This document shows positions 1-8,661 of a stretch of DNA of 52,542 nucleotides, piece by piece. Below the pieces are notes generated by a model. That model was not told where the DNA came from, ran no database searches, and saw only the letters and a program-made list of their open reading frames with translations. Both the position numbers and the translations under genes were made by a program. Origin of the DNA: Polyangiaceae bacterium (GTDB lineage Bacteria > Myxococcota_A > Polyangia > Polyangiales > Polyangiaceae); contig JAICQL010000027.1 of NCBI GenBank assembly GCA_025937895.1, positions 1-52,542 on the forward strand, read 5' to 3'. Within the stretch, counting starts at the first letter, position 1; each line of letters opens with the position of its first letter.

Positions 1-1685
1 GCGAGCGAGAGATCGGCGCCCAGCTTGCTCTCGATCCCCAGCTGGTGCGCGAACGCGACCACCGGCGGCGGCGTGGCGGCGCGGAGCAGCAGCACCGACG
101 CCTCGTTGTTGCTCTGCGCCAGCGCGTTGCGCACGGTGATGCGGTACGGCGGCTCCTCCGACACGCCGCGGCCCTTCTGCTCGAGCTCGAGCACCGTGGC
201 CGGGGTGACCAGTCGCGAGTGCAGCGCGTACGCGTACACCAGCGGCTTGAAGGCAGAGCCCGGCTGCCGCCGCGCGCGCCGCGCCCGGTCCAGCCCGCCG
301 GGCAGCGCTTCTTCGCTGCCCACCAGCGCCACCACGTCGCGCGTGCGCACGTCGATGGCGGCGAGCGCCCCCTGCGGGCCCAGCTCCAGCTTCAGCCGCG
401 GACCGTTCTCGGTGTCGGCGGGCTCCATCAGACGCACCCGCAATAGCGCGCCCACCTTGGCGAACTCGCTGGGCTTCAGCTTGTCGGGGTTGTAGCGCGG
501 CTCGTCCGCCAGCTTGACGTGACCGAGCACGTTACCGATCTGCACGTCGAGCTGCCCGGCAGCATCGTCCAGCGCCTTGACCGTGCCCACGTACACCCTG
601 TTGGGAGCGGGCTTGCCGGTGTGTGGCTTGCCCCAGGCCTTGACCTGGGTCTGCGTGTAGGGCGGCTTCAGCTTGTGCCGCTCACCGTAGTCAGCGAGCG
701 CCTTGCGGATGGCTGCGCGCGCGGCCAGCTGCAGATCGCGCCGGATGGTGGTGGTGACCGTGTAGCCGCCGTGATTGGGCTGCTCCTTGCGCGCCTTGTT
801 CACCGCGTCCTTCGCCACCTCCACCACCTCCGGGCAGAGCGTGCTCTGCGCGTCGACCTCGGGCGCGAGCGTGAGCGGCGCGTCGATCATCTGCTCGTAC
901 AGCTCGGGCGTGATGAAGCCCTTCTCGCGCATCTGGTAGAGCACGAACTTGCGCCGGGACAGCGCCCGCTCGCGCGCACGCCGCGGCGTGTAGCGCTCGG
1001 GCGACGCGACCAGCCCCGCCAGCAGCGCCGACTGCGCCAGGTCGAGGCGCGAGGCGGGCACGCCGAAATAGAACTGCGCCGCCTCCTCCACCCCGTAGCG
1101 CCCGTGGCCGAGATAGATGTGGTTCAAGTACAGGCTGAAGATCTCGTCTTTGCTGAGCGACTCCTCCAGGCGCCTGGCCAGGATGCTCTCGCGCAGCTTG
1201 CGCGTGAGCGTGCGCTCGCGATCGAGCAGCACGTTCTTGACGACCTGCTGGGTGATGGTGCTGCCGCCCTGCACCGCCTGGCCCGCGCGCAGGTTGGCCC
1301 AGAAGGCGCGCAGCAGGCCGAGATAGTTGAGGCCCTCGTGCTCGTAAAAGTGCGCGTCCTCCGCGGCCAGAAACGCCAGCTTGGTGCTGTCGGGCATCTC
1401 GCTGAAGGGGATGACCGTGCGCCGCTCGCTGAAGATGTTCTGCAGCAAGGTGCGGTCGGCCGCGTAGATGCGGGTGACCTGCGGCGGATCATAGCTGGCC
1501 TTCAGCTTCTCCACGCTGGGCAGCCCCTCGGAGTAGTGCTGCAAGACCAGCAGCGCGGCGATCGCGGCCAGGCACGCCACCAGGCCCCAGGCCAGCGCCA
1601 GCCACAGCAGCACCCTGCGCACCTTGCGCCAGCGCTCGGCCCAGCCGGCTTCGCGCAGCCAACGAGAGAGCTCAGCCAGTGACAT
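1..1685 (-). CDS. mrcA: Class A penicillin-binding protein (PBP1A-like), 3' part outside window
   Basis: Bifunctional peptidoglycan glycosyltransferase and DD-transpeptidase anchored in the inner membrane. After a basic N-terminus there is one membrane segment at about residues 25-48. The GT51 domain follows, with the EDxxFxxHxG motif (AAEDAHFYEHEG, Glu near residue 109), GGSTITQQ and the RKxxE motif. The transpeptidase domain shows GSAFKP (nucleophile Ser near 476) and SNN (near 524). The KTG box would lie beyond the window edge, so the gene is partial here, not broken. The ATG at 1685 shares its A with the TGA of the upstream kinase (TGATG), so the two are probably translationally coupled. 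The family assignment is firm; the 1A subtype is less certain. Confidence 0.95.
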   Translation of the reverse strand, partial: MSLAELSRWLREAGWAERWRKVRRVLLWLALAWGLVACLAAIAALLVLQHYSEGLPSVEKLKASYDPPQVTRIYAADRTLLQNIFSERRTVIPFSEMPDSTKLAFLAAEDAHFYEHEGLNYLGLLRAFWANLRAGQAVQGGSTITQQVVKNVLLDRERTLTRKLRESILARRLEESLSKDEIFSLYLNHIYLGHGRYGVEEAAQFYFGVPASRLDLAQSALLAGLVASPERYTPRRARERALSRRKFVLYQMREKGFITPELYEQMIDAPLTLAPEVDAQSTLCPEVVEVAKDAVNKARKEQPNHGGYTVTTTIRRDLQLAARAAIRKALADYGERHKLKPPYTQTQVKAWGKPHTGKPAPNRVYVGTVKALDDAAGQLDVQIGNVLGHVKLADEPRYNPDKLKPSEFAKVGALLRVRLMEPADTENGPRLKLELGPQGALAAIDVRTRDVVALVGSEEALPGGLDRARRARRQPGSAFKPLVYAYALHSRLVTPATVLELEQKGRGVSEEPPYRITVRNALAQSNNEASVLLLRAATPPPVVAFAHQLGIESKLGADLSL

Positions 1686-2752
1686 CAGCGAATGACATAA
1701 CGCAGCGCGACCGCCGTGAGCGCCACCCCCATCAGCAAAAAGACCGCCGCCACCAGCGCCAGCTCCAGAAAGCGGCGCTGCGGCTGCGGCGCTGGCTGCT
1801 GGCTCAGCGCGGGCGGCGCCGTGGGCGCCGAGGCGCGGTGAGACGGGGGCTGGCTGGGCAGGCGCTGGCTGTACAGCTCCGCGTACGGGCGCAGCGCCTC
1901 CGCGAACTCCAGCGCCGAACCGAAGCGAGCCTCCCGCTGCTTGGCCAGCGCGCGCTCGATCACCTGGCCCAGGCCCGGCGGAAATACCAGGTTGGGCACG
2001 CGGCTATCGAGAGGGATCGGCGGCTCCAGCACGTGCTTCTGCAAGTAGTCCATCGGCGTCTGTGCGCGGAAGGGCAACTTGGTGGTGAGCGCCTCGTACA
2101 GGATGATCGCCAGCGAGTAGATGTCGCTGCGGTGATCGAGGATCTTGCCCTGCGCCTGCTCGGGCGACATGAACTCGGGCGTGCCGAACACCATGCCCTC
2201 CTGCGTGAGCTGGATGGAGCCTGGGCGCATCTCCGTCTCGGTGATCTTGGCCAGACCAAAGTCCAGCACCTTCGGGAAATCCTGCAGGCCGCCGTTCCGG
2301 CACAAGAAAATGTTCTCCGGCTTGAGGTCCCGATGCACGATGCCCTTCTCGTGCGCTTCCTGAAGGGCGCCGCACACCTGGACCAGGATGGCGATGGCGC
2401 GCGGCACGCTGAGCGGCCCCTCGCGCTTCACCAGGCGGCTGAGGTTTTGCCCCTCCAGGTGCTCCATCACGATGTACAGCGAGTTGTCGCCCTCGAGCTG
2501 GCCATACATGAACACCTTGACGGTGTTGGGATGCGTGAGCTGGCTCATCGCGCGGGCCTCACGCCGGAAGCGCGAAATCAGGTCTTTACGCAGGGCGAGC
2601 TGCGGATGAAGGATCTTGATCGCGACCGTGCGCGACATCGCGGGCTGCGATGCGCGGTACACCGAGCCCATGCCGCCGGTACCAATCTTGTCCAGGATGC
2701 GAAACTCACCACCAAGAATTTCGCGCTGGAGGAATGGATCTGGGGCCTGCAT
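1685..2752 (-). CDS. Hanks-type Ser/Thr protein kinase with C-terminal membrane anchor
   Basis: A 355-residue kinase with all catalytic motifs: glycine loop GTGGMGSVY (24-32), VAIK Lys46, HRDLKPEN with catalytic Asp142, DFG Asp164, and GTPEFMSPEQ in the activation segment. A Pro/Ala/Gln-rich linker (about 297-326) leads to one membrane helix (about 329-350). Only about five residues follow it, so there is no extracytoplasmic sensor domain. The stop codon overlaps the PBP start, so the kinase is first in a two-gene unit. Regulation of wall synthesis is a reasonable inference but is not shown by the sequence. The ATG at 2752 leaves about 20 residues before the glycine loop, usual for the family, and is preceded by a weak AGG. 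Confidence 0.95.
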   Translation of the reverse strand: MQAPDPFLQREILGGEFRILDKIGTGGMGSVYRASQPAMSRTVAIKILHPQLALRKDLISRFRREARAMSQLTHPNTVKVFMYGQLEGDNSLYIVMEHLEGQNLSRLVKREGPLSVPRAIAILVQVCGALQEAHEKGIVHRDLKPENIFLCRNGGLQDFPKVLDFGLAKITETEMRPGSIQLTQEGMVFGTPEFMSPEQAQGKILDHRSDIYSLAIILYEALTTKLPFRAQTPMDYLQKHVLEPPIPLDSRVPNLVFPPGLGQVIERALAKQREARFGSALEFAEALRPYAELYSQRLPSQPPSHRASAPTAPPALSQQPAPQPQRRFLELALVAAVFLLMGVALTAVALRYVIR

Positions 2753-2831
2753 GCCGGGACCTGAGCTTCAGAGCACTGAATAGCAGAACTCGCAGGCTGC
2801 GACGAGAACCCCGCGATATCCTCTGCACAAC

Positions 2832-3701
2832 GTGTCCCACGCCAAAGACCCCCATCCGCTCTCTGCTGCCGCCCCCGCGGCGCGAGCCTGGCAACAAACC
2901 AGCGCCCTGCTCGCGCGCCACGGCTTTGTACATGGCTTTTTTACCCGCGAGGGCGGCGTGTCGGAAGGGCCCTTTGCGAGCCTCAACTGCTCGCCGGACG
3001 TGGGTGACCACGCCGAGCACGTGCGGGAAAATCTGGCCCGGGTAGCTCAGGCTCTGGGCCTGTCGAGCGAGCGCGTGTACGTCGCTCGGCAGGTCCACGA
3101 TCGCGGCGTGCTCGTGCTCGACGGCAGCGAGAGCACCCCCACGGTCGCACGGACGGCCGCCGATGCGATCGTATCGAGCGCGGCGGCAACGGGCTGCGGC
3201 GTGCGCACCGCAGACTGCGTGCCGATCTTGCTGGCAGATCCGGAGTCCGGGCGCAGCGCTGCGCTGCACGCAGGCTGGCGGGGCGTGGTTCGCGAGGTGA
3301 TCGCCAGCACGATCGAGCAACTGGTAGCGCTGGGCAGCCGGCGTGCTGCGCTGCTCGCTGCCATCGGTCCGCACATCGGTCCCGATGCCTTCGAGGTGGG
3401 TGATGACGTGGCGCTGGAGCTCAGCCGGGCAAGCAATGCAGAAGGCGTGGTGCGGCGCACGAGCGATGGCAAAGCTCACGTGCATCTGGCGCGCATCGTG
3501 CAGGCGCAGCTGTGTGCAGCGGGCCTATCGCGCGCCAGCATCGAGCAGGTGCCGGGCTGCACCTACAGCGATGGCTCGCGCTATTTTTCCTACCGCCGCG
3601 ACGGCAAGCGCAGCGGTCGGATGCTGTCGGTGATCGTGCCGTGCGCGCGGCCCGAGGTGGACGCGCAAGGTCGCTCGTTGCACCCACAGGGCCGCGAGTG
3701 A
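2832..3701 (+). CDS. pgeF: PgeF/YfiH-family protein (peptidoglycan editing factor, 'laccase domain')
   Basis: A 289-residue protein of the cytoplasmic PgeF (YfiH, DUF152) family. Members act as purine nucleoside phosphorylase/deaminase-like enzymes or hydrolyse mis-incorporated amino acids in peptidoglycan precursors. The zinc/catalytic triad is visible as QVH (His89), TADC (Cys129) and LHAGWRG (His147), with the N-terminal GFFTREGG and LNCS motifs. The start is GTG and gives normal family length. The divergent kinase-PBP pair begins only 79 bp upstream, so both promoters lie in that gap. Its last bases overlap the next gene (GTGA). The neighbourhood of PBP and lytic transglycosylase fits a cell-wall role. 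Confidence 0.92.
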   Translation: MSHAKDPHPLSAAAPAARAWQQTSALLARHGFVHGFFTREGGVSEGPFASLNCSPDVGDHAEHVRENLARVAQALGLSSERVYVARQVHDRGVLVLDGSESTPTVARTAADAIVSSAAATGCGVRTADCVPILLADPESGRSAALHAGWRGVVREVIASTIEQLVALGSRRAALLAAIGPHIGPDAFEVGDDVALELSRASNAEGVVRRTSDGKAHVHLARIVQAQLCAAGLSRASIEQVPGCTYSDGSRYFSYRRDGKRSGRMLSVIVPCARPEVDAQGRSLHPQGRE

Positions 3702-4321
3702 CCGGGTGCGCACCGCTGGCGCCACGGGGCGCTCGCTCGCAGCTGACCGGTCTGGCGCTCGCCTGCGCGCTCGGCACGCTCGGCCTGTCCCGATCCGTGC
3801 AGGCAGCGCCCGGACAGTGGCAGGCCGGAGGGCGGCTTGGCGCCGCCTGGCTGGCGGATGCCAGCTTCGGACCATCGGCGGAGCTGTATTTGCGCCGTGG
3901 GCTCACGGATTCACTGGAGCTGGATGTGCAAGTGCTCGGCTCACTGCATCCGTTCCAGGCCGACTCCAAAACACGACTGCCAGCGTCAGCGTCGTCCACG
4001 GACGCGTCATCGCCAGCAACGTCGTGGGCTTTTGCCGTGGTGCCAGGCCTCTCCTATCGCTGGGACGTGTTCCGGATCGTGCCAAGTGCGGGGATCGGCA
4101 TCGGCTTCTTTTCGGGGCAGTCTCCTTCTTGGAACAGTGCCGTTACTAGCAGCGTGGGCGGCCAATTTGGCGCCTCTGGTCGCGTCGGGCTAGACTACCT
4201 GCTCAATCGCAGTGTGGTCCTGAGTGTGCAGGCCAGCGCCCACGTCGTGAATGCGGAGAGTTTCGTGCGTGTTCCATGGGTTCAGATTGGACTTGGAGCG
4301 GCTCATGCGTGGGGCTGGTAA
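3698..4321 (+). CDS. Secreted, probable outer-membrane beta-barrel protein
   Basis: The reading frame is open further upstream, but the GTG at 3698 overlaps the pgeF stop as GTGA and gives a 207-residue protein starting directly with a signal peptide. The hydrophobic stretch LTGLALACALGTLGLSRSVQA ends in a plausible signal-peptidase I site. The rest has alternating short beta-strands rich in Gly, Ser and aromatics (GQWQAGGRLGAAWL, GLSYRWDVF, GFGASGRVGLDYLL-type segments) and ends in a Trp (HAWGW), as outer-membrane barrels often do. I do not recognise a specific family. It sits between pgeF and the lytic transglycosylase and is probably co-transcribed with pgeF. Confidence 0.75.
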   Translation: MTGCAPLAPRGARSQLTGLALACALGTLGLSRSVQAAPGQWQAGGRLGAAWLADASFGPSAELYLRRGLTDSLELDVQVLGSLHPFQADSKTRLPASASSTDASSPATSWAFAVVPGLSYRWDVFRIVPSAGIGIGFFSGQSPSWNSAVTSSVGGQFGASGRVGLDYLLNRSVVLSVQASAHVVNAESFVRVPWVQIGLGAAHAWGW

Positions 4322-4382
4322 ACTGAGTTTTGAATTTGTGTCGGGCGCTCTCTCGCCGAGCGCCAATTTACCGAGCAGCAGT

Positions 4383-4427
4383 TGTCTACGGAGCCACTGT
4401 CTACGGAGCCACTGTCTGCGGAGCCAC
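4383..4427. repeat. Three tandem 15-bp repeats
   Basis: Three adjacent copies of TGTCTACGGAGCCAC; the first two are identical and the third has one A-to-G change. They lie between the barrel gene stop and the transglycosylase start, about 45 bases before the latter. Two other intergenic gaps in the window hold 14-15-bp arrays of different sequence. Confidence 0.9.
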
Positions 4428-4471
4428 GGTAACGGCTCGGTGCACCACGCCGAGCCAGCGAGGGAGCTGCA

Positions 4472-7084
4472 ATGACCGCCCAGGGATCTGAACCAAGAGA
4501 GCCAACGCCGCTGAGCAAGCGCAGGCGCTCTTTGTGGCGGCGCTTCGAGCGGCAGTCGCTGTGGGTGGTGTTTGGTCTGCTCGGCGGCACCGCTGCAGGT
4601 GCCATGAGCCTGGAGCCGACCACGTTGCAGCTGCTCGCGGGCGTGTTGCCCGCCTGGTCGCAGCACGCTCCTGCGGCCGGCGCTCCGCAGGCGGCAGCGG
4701 ATGCGCTGACCCCGGCAGCGCCCGAGCTGCCTGCGCTGGCCACCGCATCTCTGGCTCCCGCGCAGCCCGCCAGGGCGCCGAGCCCCTCCCCCGCCCCGGC
4801 CAAGGCCAGCGAAGAGGGCAGCGTCGACGCCAACTCGGCGGACTTGCTGGAAGAGGACGGGCCGCTCTGGGACTCGTCTCAATCGGAGGACTGGGCGCTG
4901 GCGGCGCGCTCGGTGGTACCCGGCCAGACCTGGCAGGACGCCGCGAACATCGCCGATTGGCCCAACGTCGCACAGCTGATCGATGCCTTGCCGGTGGAGC
5001 AGCGTGAGGAGCCGGGCACGCGCTACGCGCGCGCGGTCGCGGCGCGCGAGCTGGGCCAGTACAAGATCGCGCTGCAGGCGCTGCAGGGCCTGGAGAGCAA
5101 GCTACCGCTGCTGGAGCAGGAGATCGTGGCGGCGCGCGCGCACTGCCAGCTCGAGGTGGGCCCCTTCGAGGCAGCGTACGAGTATTTCACCCGCGATCCT
5201 TCCGCCGCCGCGGACTTGATCCTGGCCGCGCGCGCCAGCCTCAACGCTGGCAACCTGGAGCGCGCGCAGCTCACCATCGAGCGCGCCTTTCAGAAGAATC
5301 GGCGCCAGGGCAGCGAGACGCGGCAGGGCCGCAAGAACGAGATCGCGGCTCGCGCGCTGCGCGCGCGCATCGCCGAGGCACGCCAGCAACGGCGCGCGGC
5401 CGCACGCGACTGGCTGTGGCTGGCAACGGAGGCACCGACGGACGAGCGCTCACGCCAGGCCGATGAGCTGTACGAGCGACTGAGCGGCGAGCGCTTCACC
5501 AAGGCGCAGCGCATGGAGCGGCTGCGCGCTTTCGGCAACGACGGCCGGGTGGAGCTGGCGCAGCGCGAGAGTCAGCTGCTGGCGGCGGCGCCCGGAGCGG
5601 CGCCGCCGCCTGGAGAAGTGACGGGCGCGCTGGCCTGGGCCCACTATCACGCGCGCACGGACTACGGCCGCGCCAGCACGCTGTTCCGGACGGCGGCAGA
5701 AGAGTCGGAGGAGTCGCGGGTGAAGTACCTGTTCTTCGCCGCACGCGCTCTCTCGCGCAACAACCAGGACGAGCAGGCGATCCGCGAGTATCAGGCGCTC
5801 GCTCGCCGCTACCCGACGAGCCCGTATGCCGAGCAAGCTCGCTATCGCATCGCGCGCTTGCACTACTCGCTCGGGCAATGGAACGAGGCGGAGCGCGCCT
5901 ACAGCGACTATCTGGAGCGCTACGGCAAGGGCGGCAGCGCCGAGCGGCTGAGCACCAGTCGCTTCGAGCTGGCGGTGACGCGCCTGGCGCTGCGCCAGCG
6001 CGCCGACGAGGCTGCGCGCGTCTTCAACCAGCTGGCGCGCAAGGAGCGCAACACCCAGCGCCGCGCCTTCTACGAGCACCTGGAGGCCGTGGCGCTGGAG
6101 ACCACGCAGGATCCGCGCAAGGTAACCGAGGCCACGGAGCGCTACCGCACCATCGTGGAGGAGCTGCCGCTCTCGTTCGCCGCCATGGTGAGCGCGGCGC
6201 GCCTGCGCGACCTGGGTCGCCCCGAGGTGCACCGGGTGCGCCTGCCCAGCACGTTCAACGCCGACTTCGCCGAGAGCACCTTGCTGCCGCAGCTGCCGGA
6301 CAAGGCGCGCTTCCTGGCCGCCATCGGCCTGCACACGGACGCCGAGCGCGCGCTGTTCGACGAGCGCAAGGACGTGAGGCGCCGCTACGCCGATCGCGAG
6401 AACGAGACGCTGTGCCAGATGTTCGGCTCGCTCGATCGCGGCTACCGGAGCCTGGCGCTCGCCGATCGCTGGCTCAAGAGCGATCAGCTGCGCCGCCCAC
6501 CGAGCGCCGAGACGCTGTGGGCCTGGCGCTGCGCCTATCCCAAGCCCTACAGCACCATCGTGGAGGCCGTGGAGCGCCGCTATCAGCTGCCGGAGTCGCT
6601 GGTCTACGCGGTGATGCGCCAGGAGAGCGCGTTCCGTCCCAACGTCGTCTCACCGGCGGGTGCCGTGGGGTTGATGCAGCTGATGCCCAACACCGCGCGG
6701 CGCGCGGCGGACGAGATCACGCAGCAGCCGGGCGCGCCCTGGGTGCCGGATCCGCAGCGGCCCACCAACGTGGTCAACAACGTGGAGCTGGGCGGCTTCT
6801 ACCTCAACAAGCTACTGGGCTTGCTCGGCCAGCAGCTGCCGGTGGCGATCGCGGCGTACAACGCCGGGCCGCTGGCGGTGTCTCAGTGGCTGAAGAGCAG
6901 TGATGAGCTGCCCGTCGACGTGTGGGTGGCGCACATTCCGTACGAAGAAACGCGCGACTACGTCGCGTTCGTGCTGAGCAACTGGCTCGCGTACCGGTAC
7001 CTGGGCGATCCGACCGCCCTGCCCGAGCTGACCCTCGCGCTGAGCCACCCTCCCCAGCCGCAAGCGCTCGCAGAGGCGTACTGA
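4472..7084 (+). CDS. slt: TPR-containing soluble lytic murein transglycosylase (Slt-like)
   Basis: An 870-residue protein. A basic N-terminus and one hydrophobic segment (about 28-48) suggest a membrane anchor or uncleaved signal. An Ala/Pro-rich linker (about 65-115) follows, then a long helical superhelix with TPR-like pairs (about 150-650). The C-terminal SLT/GH23 domain has the catalytic Glu718 in MRQESAF, then AVGLMQLMP, and AIAAYNAGPLAVSQW. It cleaves the MurNAc-GlcNAc bond to leave 1,6-anhydro ends. The domain order matches Slt70. The ATG is preceded by GAGGGAGCTGCA, a usable ribosome-binding site. With the PBP and PgeF genes next door this forms a cell-wall turnover neighbourhood. Confidence 0.95.
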   Translation: MTAQGSEPREPTPLSKRRRSLWRRFERQSLWVVFGLLGGTAAGAMSLEPTTLQLLAGVLPAWSQHAPAAGAPQAAADALTPAAPELPALATASLAPAQPARAPSPSPAPAKASEEGSVDANSADLLEEDGPLWDSSQSEDWALAARSVVPGQTWQDAANIADWPNVAQLIDALPVEQREEPGTRYARAVAARELGQYKIALQALQGLESKLPLLEQEIVAARAHCQLEVGPFEAAYEYFTRDPSAAADLILAARASLNAGNLERAQLTIERAFQKNRRQGSETRQGRKNEIAARALRARIAEARQQRRAAARDWLWLATEAPTDERSRQADELYERLSGERFTKAQRMERLRAFGNDGRVELAQRESQLLAAAPGAAPPPGEVTGALAWAHYHARTDYGRASTLFRTAAEESEESRVKYLFFAARALSRNNQDEQAIREYQALARRYPTSPYAEQARYRIARLHYSLGQWNEAERAYSDYLERYGKGGSAERLSTSRFELAVTRLALRQRADEAARVFNQLARKERNTQRRAFYEHLEAVALETTQDPRKVTEATERYRTIVEELPLSFAAMVSAARLRDLGRPEVHRVRLPSTFNADFAESTLLPQLPDKARFLAAIGLHTDAERALFDERKDVRRRYADRENETLCQMFGSLDRGYRSLALADRWLKSDQLRRPPSAETLWAWRCAYPKPYSTIVEAVERRYQLPESLVYAVMRQESAFRPNVVSPAGAVGLMQLMPNTARRAADEITQQPGAPWVPDPQRPTNVVNNVELGGFYLNKLLGLLGQQLPVAIAAYNAGPLAVSQWLKSSDELPVDVWVAHIPYEETRDYVAFVLSNWLAYRYLGDPTALPELTLALSHPPQPQALAEAY

Positions 7085-7204
7085 CCAGCAACCGATCGCT
7101 CCAGAGCGGCTGAAACACAGCCGTCGGGTGGCCGGATTGAGCCGATACTCTTGCAACGGGCCTGGGGGTGTGCCAGGTTCCGCGCGGCCGCGAGCTACAA
7201 AAAA

Positions 7205-7429
7205 ATGAGTAAAGGTGATCTGTTAGAGATGGAGGGCGTGATTCAGGACGCTCTCGGTGGGGGCCAGTACACCATCAGAGTGGACCAGGGTGGTGCGATG
7301 GTGCGGGCTCAGCTGTCTGGGCGCATGCGCCGGCATCACATCCGCGTTCTGCCCGGCGACAAGGTCCGCGTTGCGGTTTCGCCGTATGATCTGAGCCACG
7401 GCCTGATCGTATACCGCGGGCGTTCATAG
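7205..7429 (+). CDS. infA: Translation initiation factor IF-1
   Basis: A 74-residue S1-fold (OB) protein. It follows the E. coli IF-1 pattern: MSKGDLLEMEGVIQ, then QLSGRMRRHHIRVLPGDKVRV and SPYDLSHGLIVYR. The frame is open from 7151, but the ATG at 7205 gives exactly the family length. No good Shine-Dalgarno precedes it; the start follows an A-rich run. It binds the 30S A site with IF-2 and IF-3. Its placement next to a transglycosylase, away from ribosomal protein genes, is unusual, and a second infA elsewhere in the genome is possible. Slight divergence from standard IF-1 (GGGQYTIRVDQGGAMV in the middle) fits either case. Confidence 0.93.
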   Translation: MSKGDLLEMEGVIQDALGGGQYTIRVDQGGAMVRAQLSGRMRRHHIRVLPGDKVRVAVSPYDLSHGLIVYRGRS

Positions 7430-7446
7430 CATCCGCTGGATTGGCG

Positions 7447-7532
7447 GCTGTGGGTTGATCGCTGTGGGTTGATCGCTGTGGGTCGACCGCTGCGCGTTGA
7501 CGGCTCGGCGGTTGACGGCTGCCGGGTTGACG
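7447..7532. repeat. Degenerate tandem array of six 14-15-bp units
   Basis: The units begin GCTG/GCTC and end GTTGATC or GTTGACG. The first two are identical (GCTGTGGGTTGATC), the third has two changes, and the last three are more diverged, two of them 15 bp long. The array fills most of the gap between infA and the convergent gene ending at 7586. No hairpin or promoter could be assigned to it. Confidence 0.85.
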
Positions 7533-7585
7533 TCGATGGAGCTGGAGTCCGCGGAGTTTGCGTTCGCGGAGCCGTGCCTGCTGTC

Positions 7586-7951
7586 TCAGTGTTGCAGTAG
7601 CAGGTTGCGCTCGACGCGGTAGCCGTCGACGGAGGGGGTGGCGTGGAACGCTTCCAGCTTCCGGGCGACGCAGCCCTCGATCTCCGGCGCGAGGGGTGGC
7701 TCGAAGTCGGCGCGCAGCAACTGGCCGCTTGCCTCTACCCAGAGTCCAAGGCGGGTCGAGACCTCGATGCCGAGCTCCCTGGAGCCCGGCAGGTGCGGGC
7801 GAAAGCAGGTCCGGACGTGCTCCATCACCTGCTCCAGCGCTCGCTCGCTGGCAGGGTCCGGCGTGGTCGGCTCGGCGCGGGGCTCCGGCGGCGCGCGGTG
7901 CTCGTTCAACCGCGCGCGCGCAGGCACGCCGGCGAGGAAGTCCGCTCGCAT
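7586..7951 (-). CDS. Small protein with AgmX/PglI-like C-terminal domain
   Basis: The 121 residues from the ATG at 7951 contain a pattern seen at the C-terminus of myxobacterial AgmX/PglI and TonB-like proteins: a Cys in VRTCF, then EVSTRLGLWVEASGQLLRADFEPPLAPEIEGCVARKLEAF with a second Cys about 45 residues later. In that family the two cysteines frame a domain of periplasmic or gliding-related proteins. No signal peptide or membrane segment is visible with this start. The frame stays open for more than 300 codons upstream, so a GTG or TTG start before 7951 is possible. Most of the extension is low-complexity and lies antisense to punA, so I exclude it. Function unknown. Confidence 0.55.
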   Translation of the reverse strand: MRADFLAGVPARARLNEHRAPPEPRAEPTTPDPASERALEQVMEHVRTCFRPHLPGSRELGIEVSTRLGLWVEASGQLLRADFEPPLAPEIEGCVARKLEAFHATPSVDGYRVERNLLLQH

Positions 7952-8208
7952 GCTCTCACGCAGCACGGCCCCGCCACTCTGCCCGCATCCCGCTCGGCAT
8001 GGCAGGCGCAGCGCCTCGCGAGCCCCAGCCTCGAGCAGGAATCGGACGGCCGGGGCAAACTCGCCCCGCGGCGGCACCGGCCGTAACCCGCAGCAGACCT
8101 GCTTTGACGGCGAAACGAACGGCAACGAGCCGCTCGGCTCGAGAGAAGGGCGCCGCGCGAGAGTGAAAGCAGTGCGGGAGTGAGACCGGCGCCGACCGGA
8201 GAAGCTGC

Positions 8209-8547
8209 TCAGAACAGCTTGCGCAGATCGACCGGGTCCTTCTTCTTCTGCCCGAGCAGGTGGTTGACCGCGCGCAGCAGCCGCGTCTTCTGCGGGCCGG
8301 TCAGGCTGGCACCGCTGCTGGCGGCCGTCAGCACGCGCTGGGTAACGGGGCGCCCGGTGCGCGGCTTCTTCGGCGGAGCCGCCGCGGCGCCCTCGGCGGC
8401 GGCCGGGGCCTCCTTCCCCTTGTTGAGCCGCTTCTGAAGCCGAATGGCCCTGTCTTCGGGCCGCAGCTTCTCGAGCTGGCGGGAGGCCGCGATGAGGCGG
8501 CGGGGGTCGATCTTCTCGGTGCTCAAAAACTCGGCAAATCGGCTCAT
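8209..8547 (-). CDS. Small basic protein of unknown function
   Basis: A 112-residue protein beginning MSRFAEFLSTEKIDPRRL. It has a helical N-terminal half (ASRQLEKLRPEDRAIRLQKRL), a central Ala/Pro-rich lysine linker (AAAAPPKKPRTGRPVTQRVL) and a second helical part ending in QKKKDPVDLRKLF. The basic charge suggests nucleic-acid or ribosome binding, but no known domain is evident. It diverges from punA across 114 bp. The AgmX-like gene lies 257 bp downstream on the same strand. I have the impression of similar short proteins in myxobacterial genomes, without any assigned role. Confidence 0.7.
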   Translation of the reverse strand: MSRFAEFLSTEKIDPRRLIAASRQLEKLRPEDRAIRLQKRLNKGKEAPAAAEGAAAAPPKKPRTGRPVTQRVLTAASSGASLTGPQKTRLLRAVNHLLGQKKKDPVDLRKLF

Positions 8548-8661
8548 GGGGGAAGCGGCGTAGCGCTCCTGGCGACGACTCGCAATCCGTTTCGCACGCT
8601 AGCCGGCCAGCTCTCGCTTCAGGGCGTAGACCGACCGGGGGGCAGTGCCGCAATATCCGGC

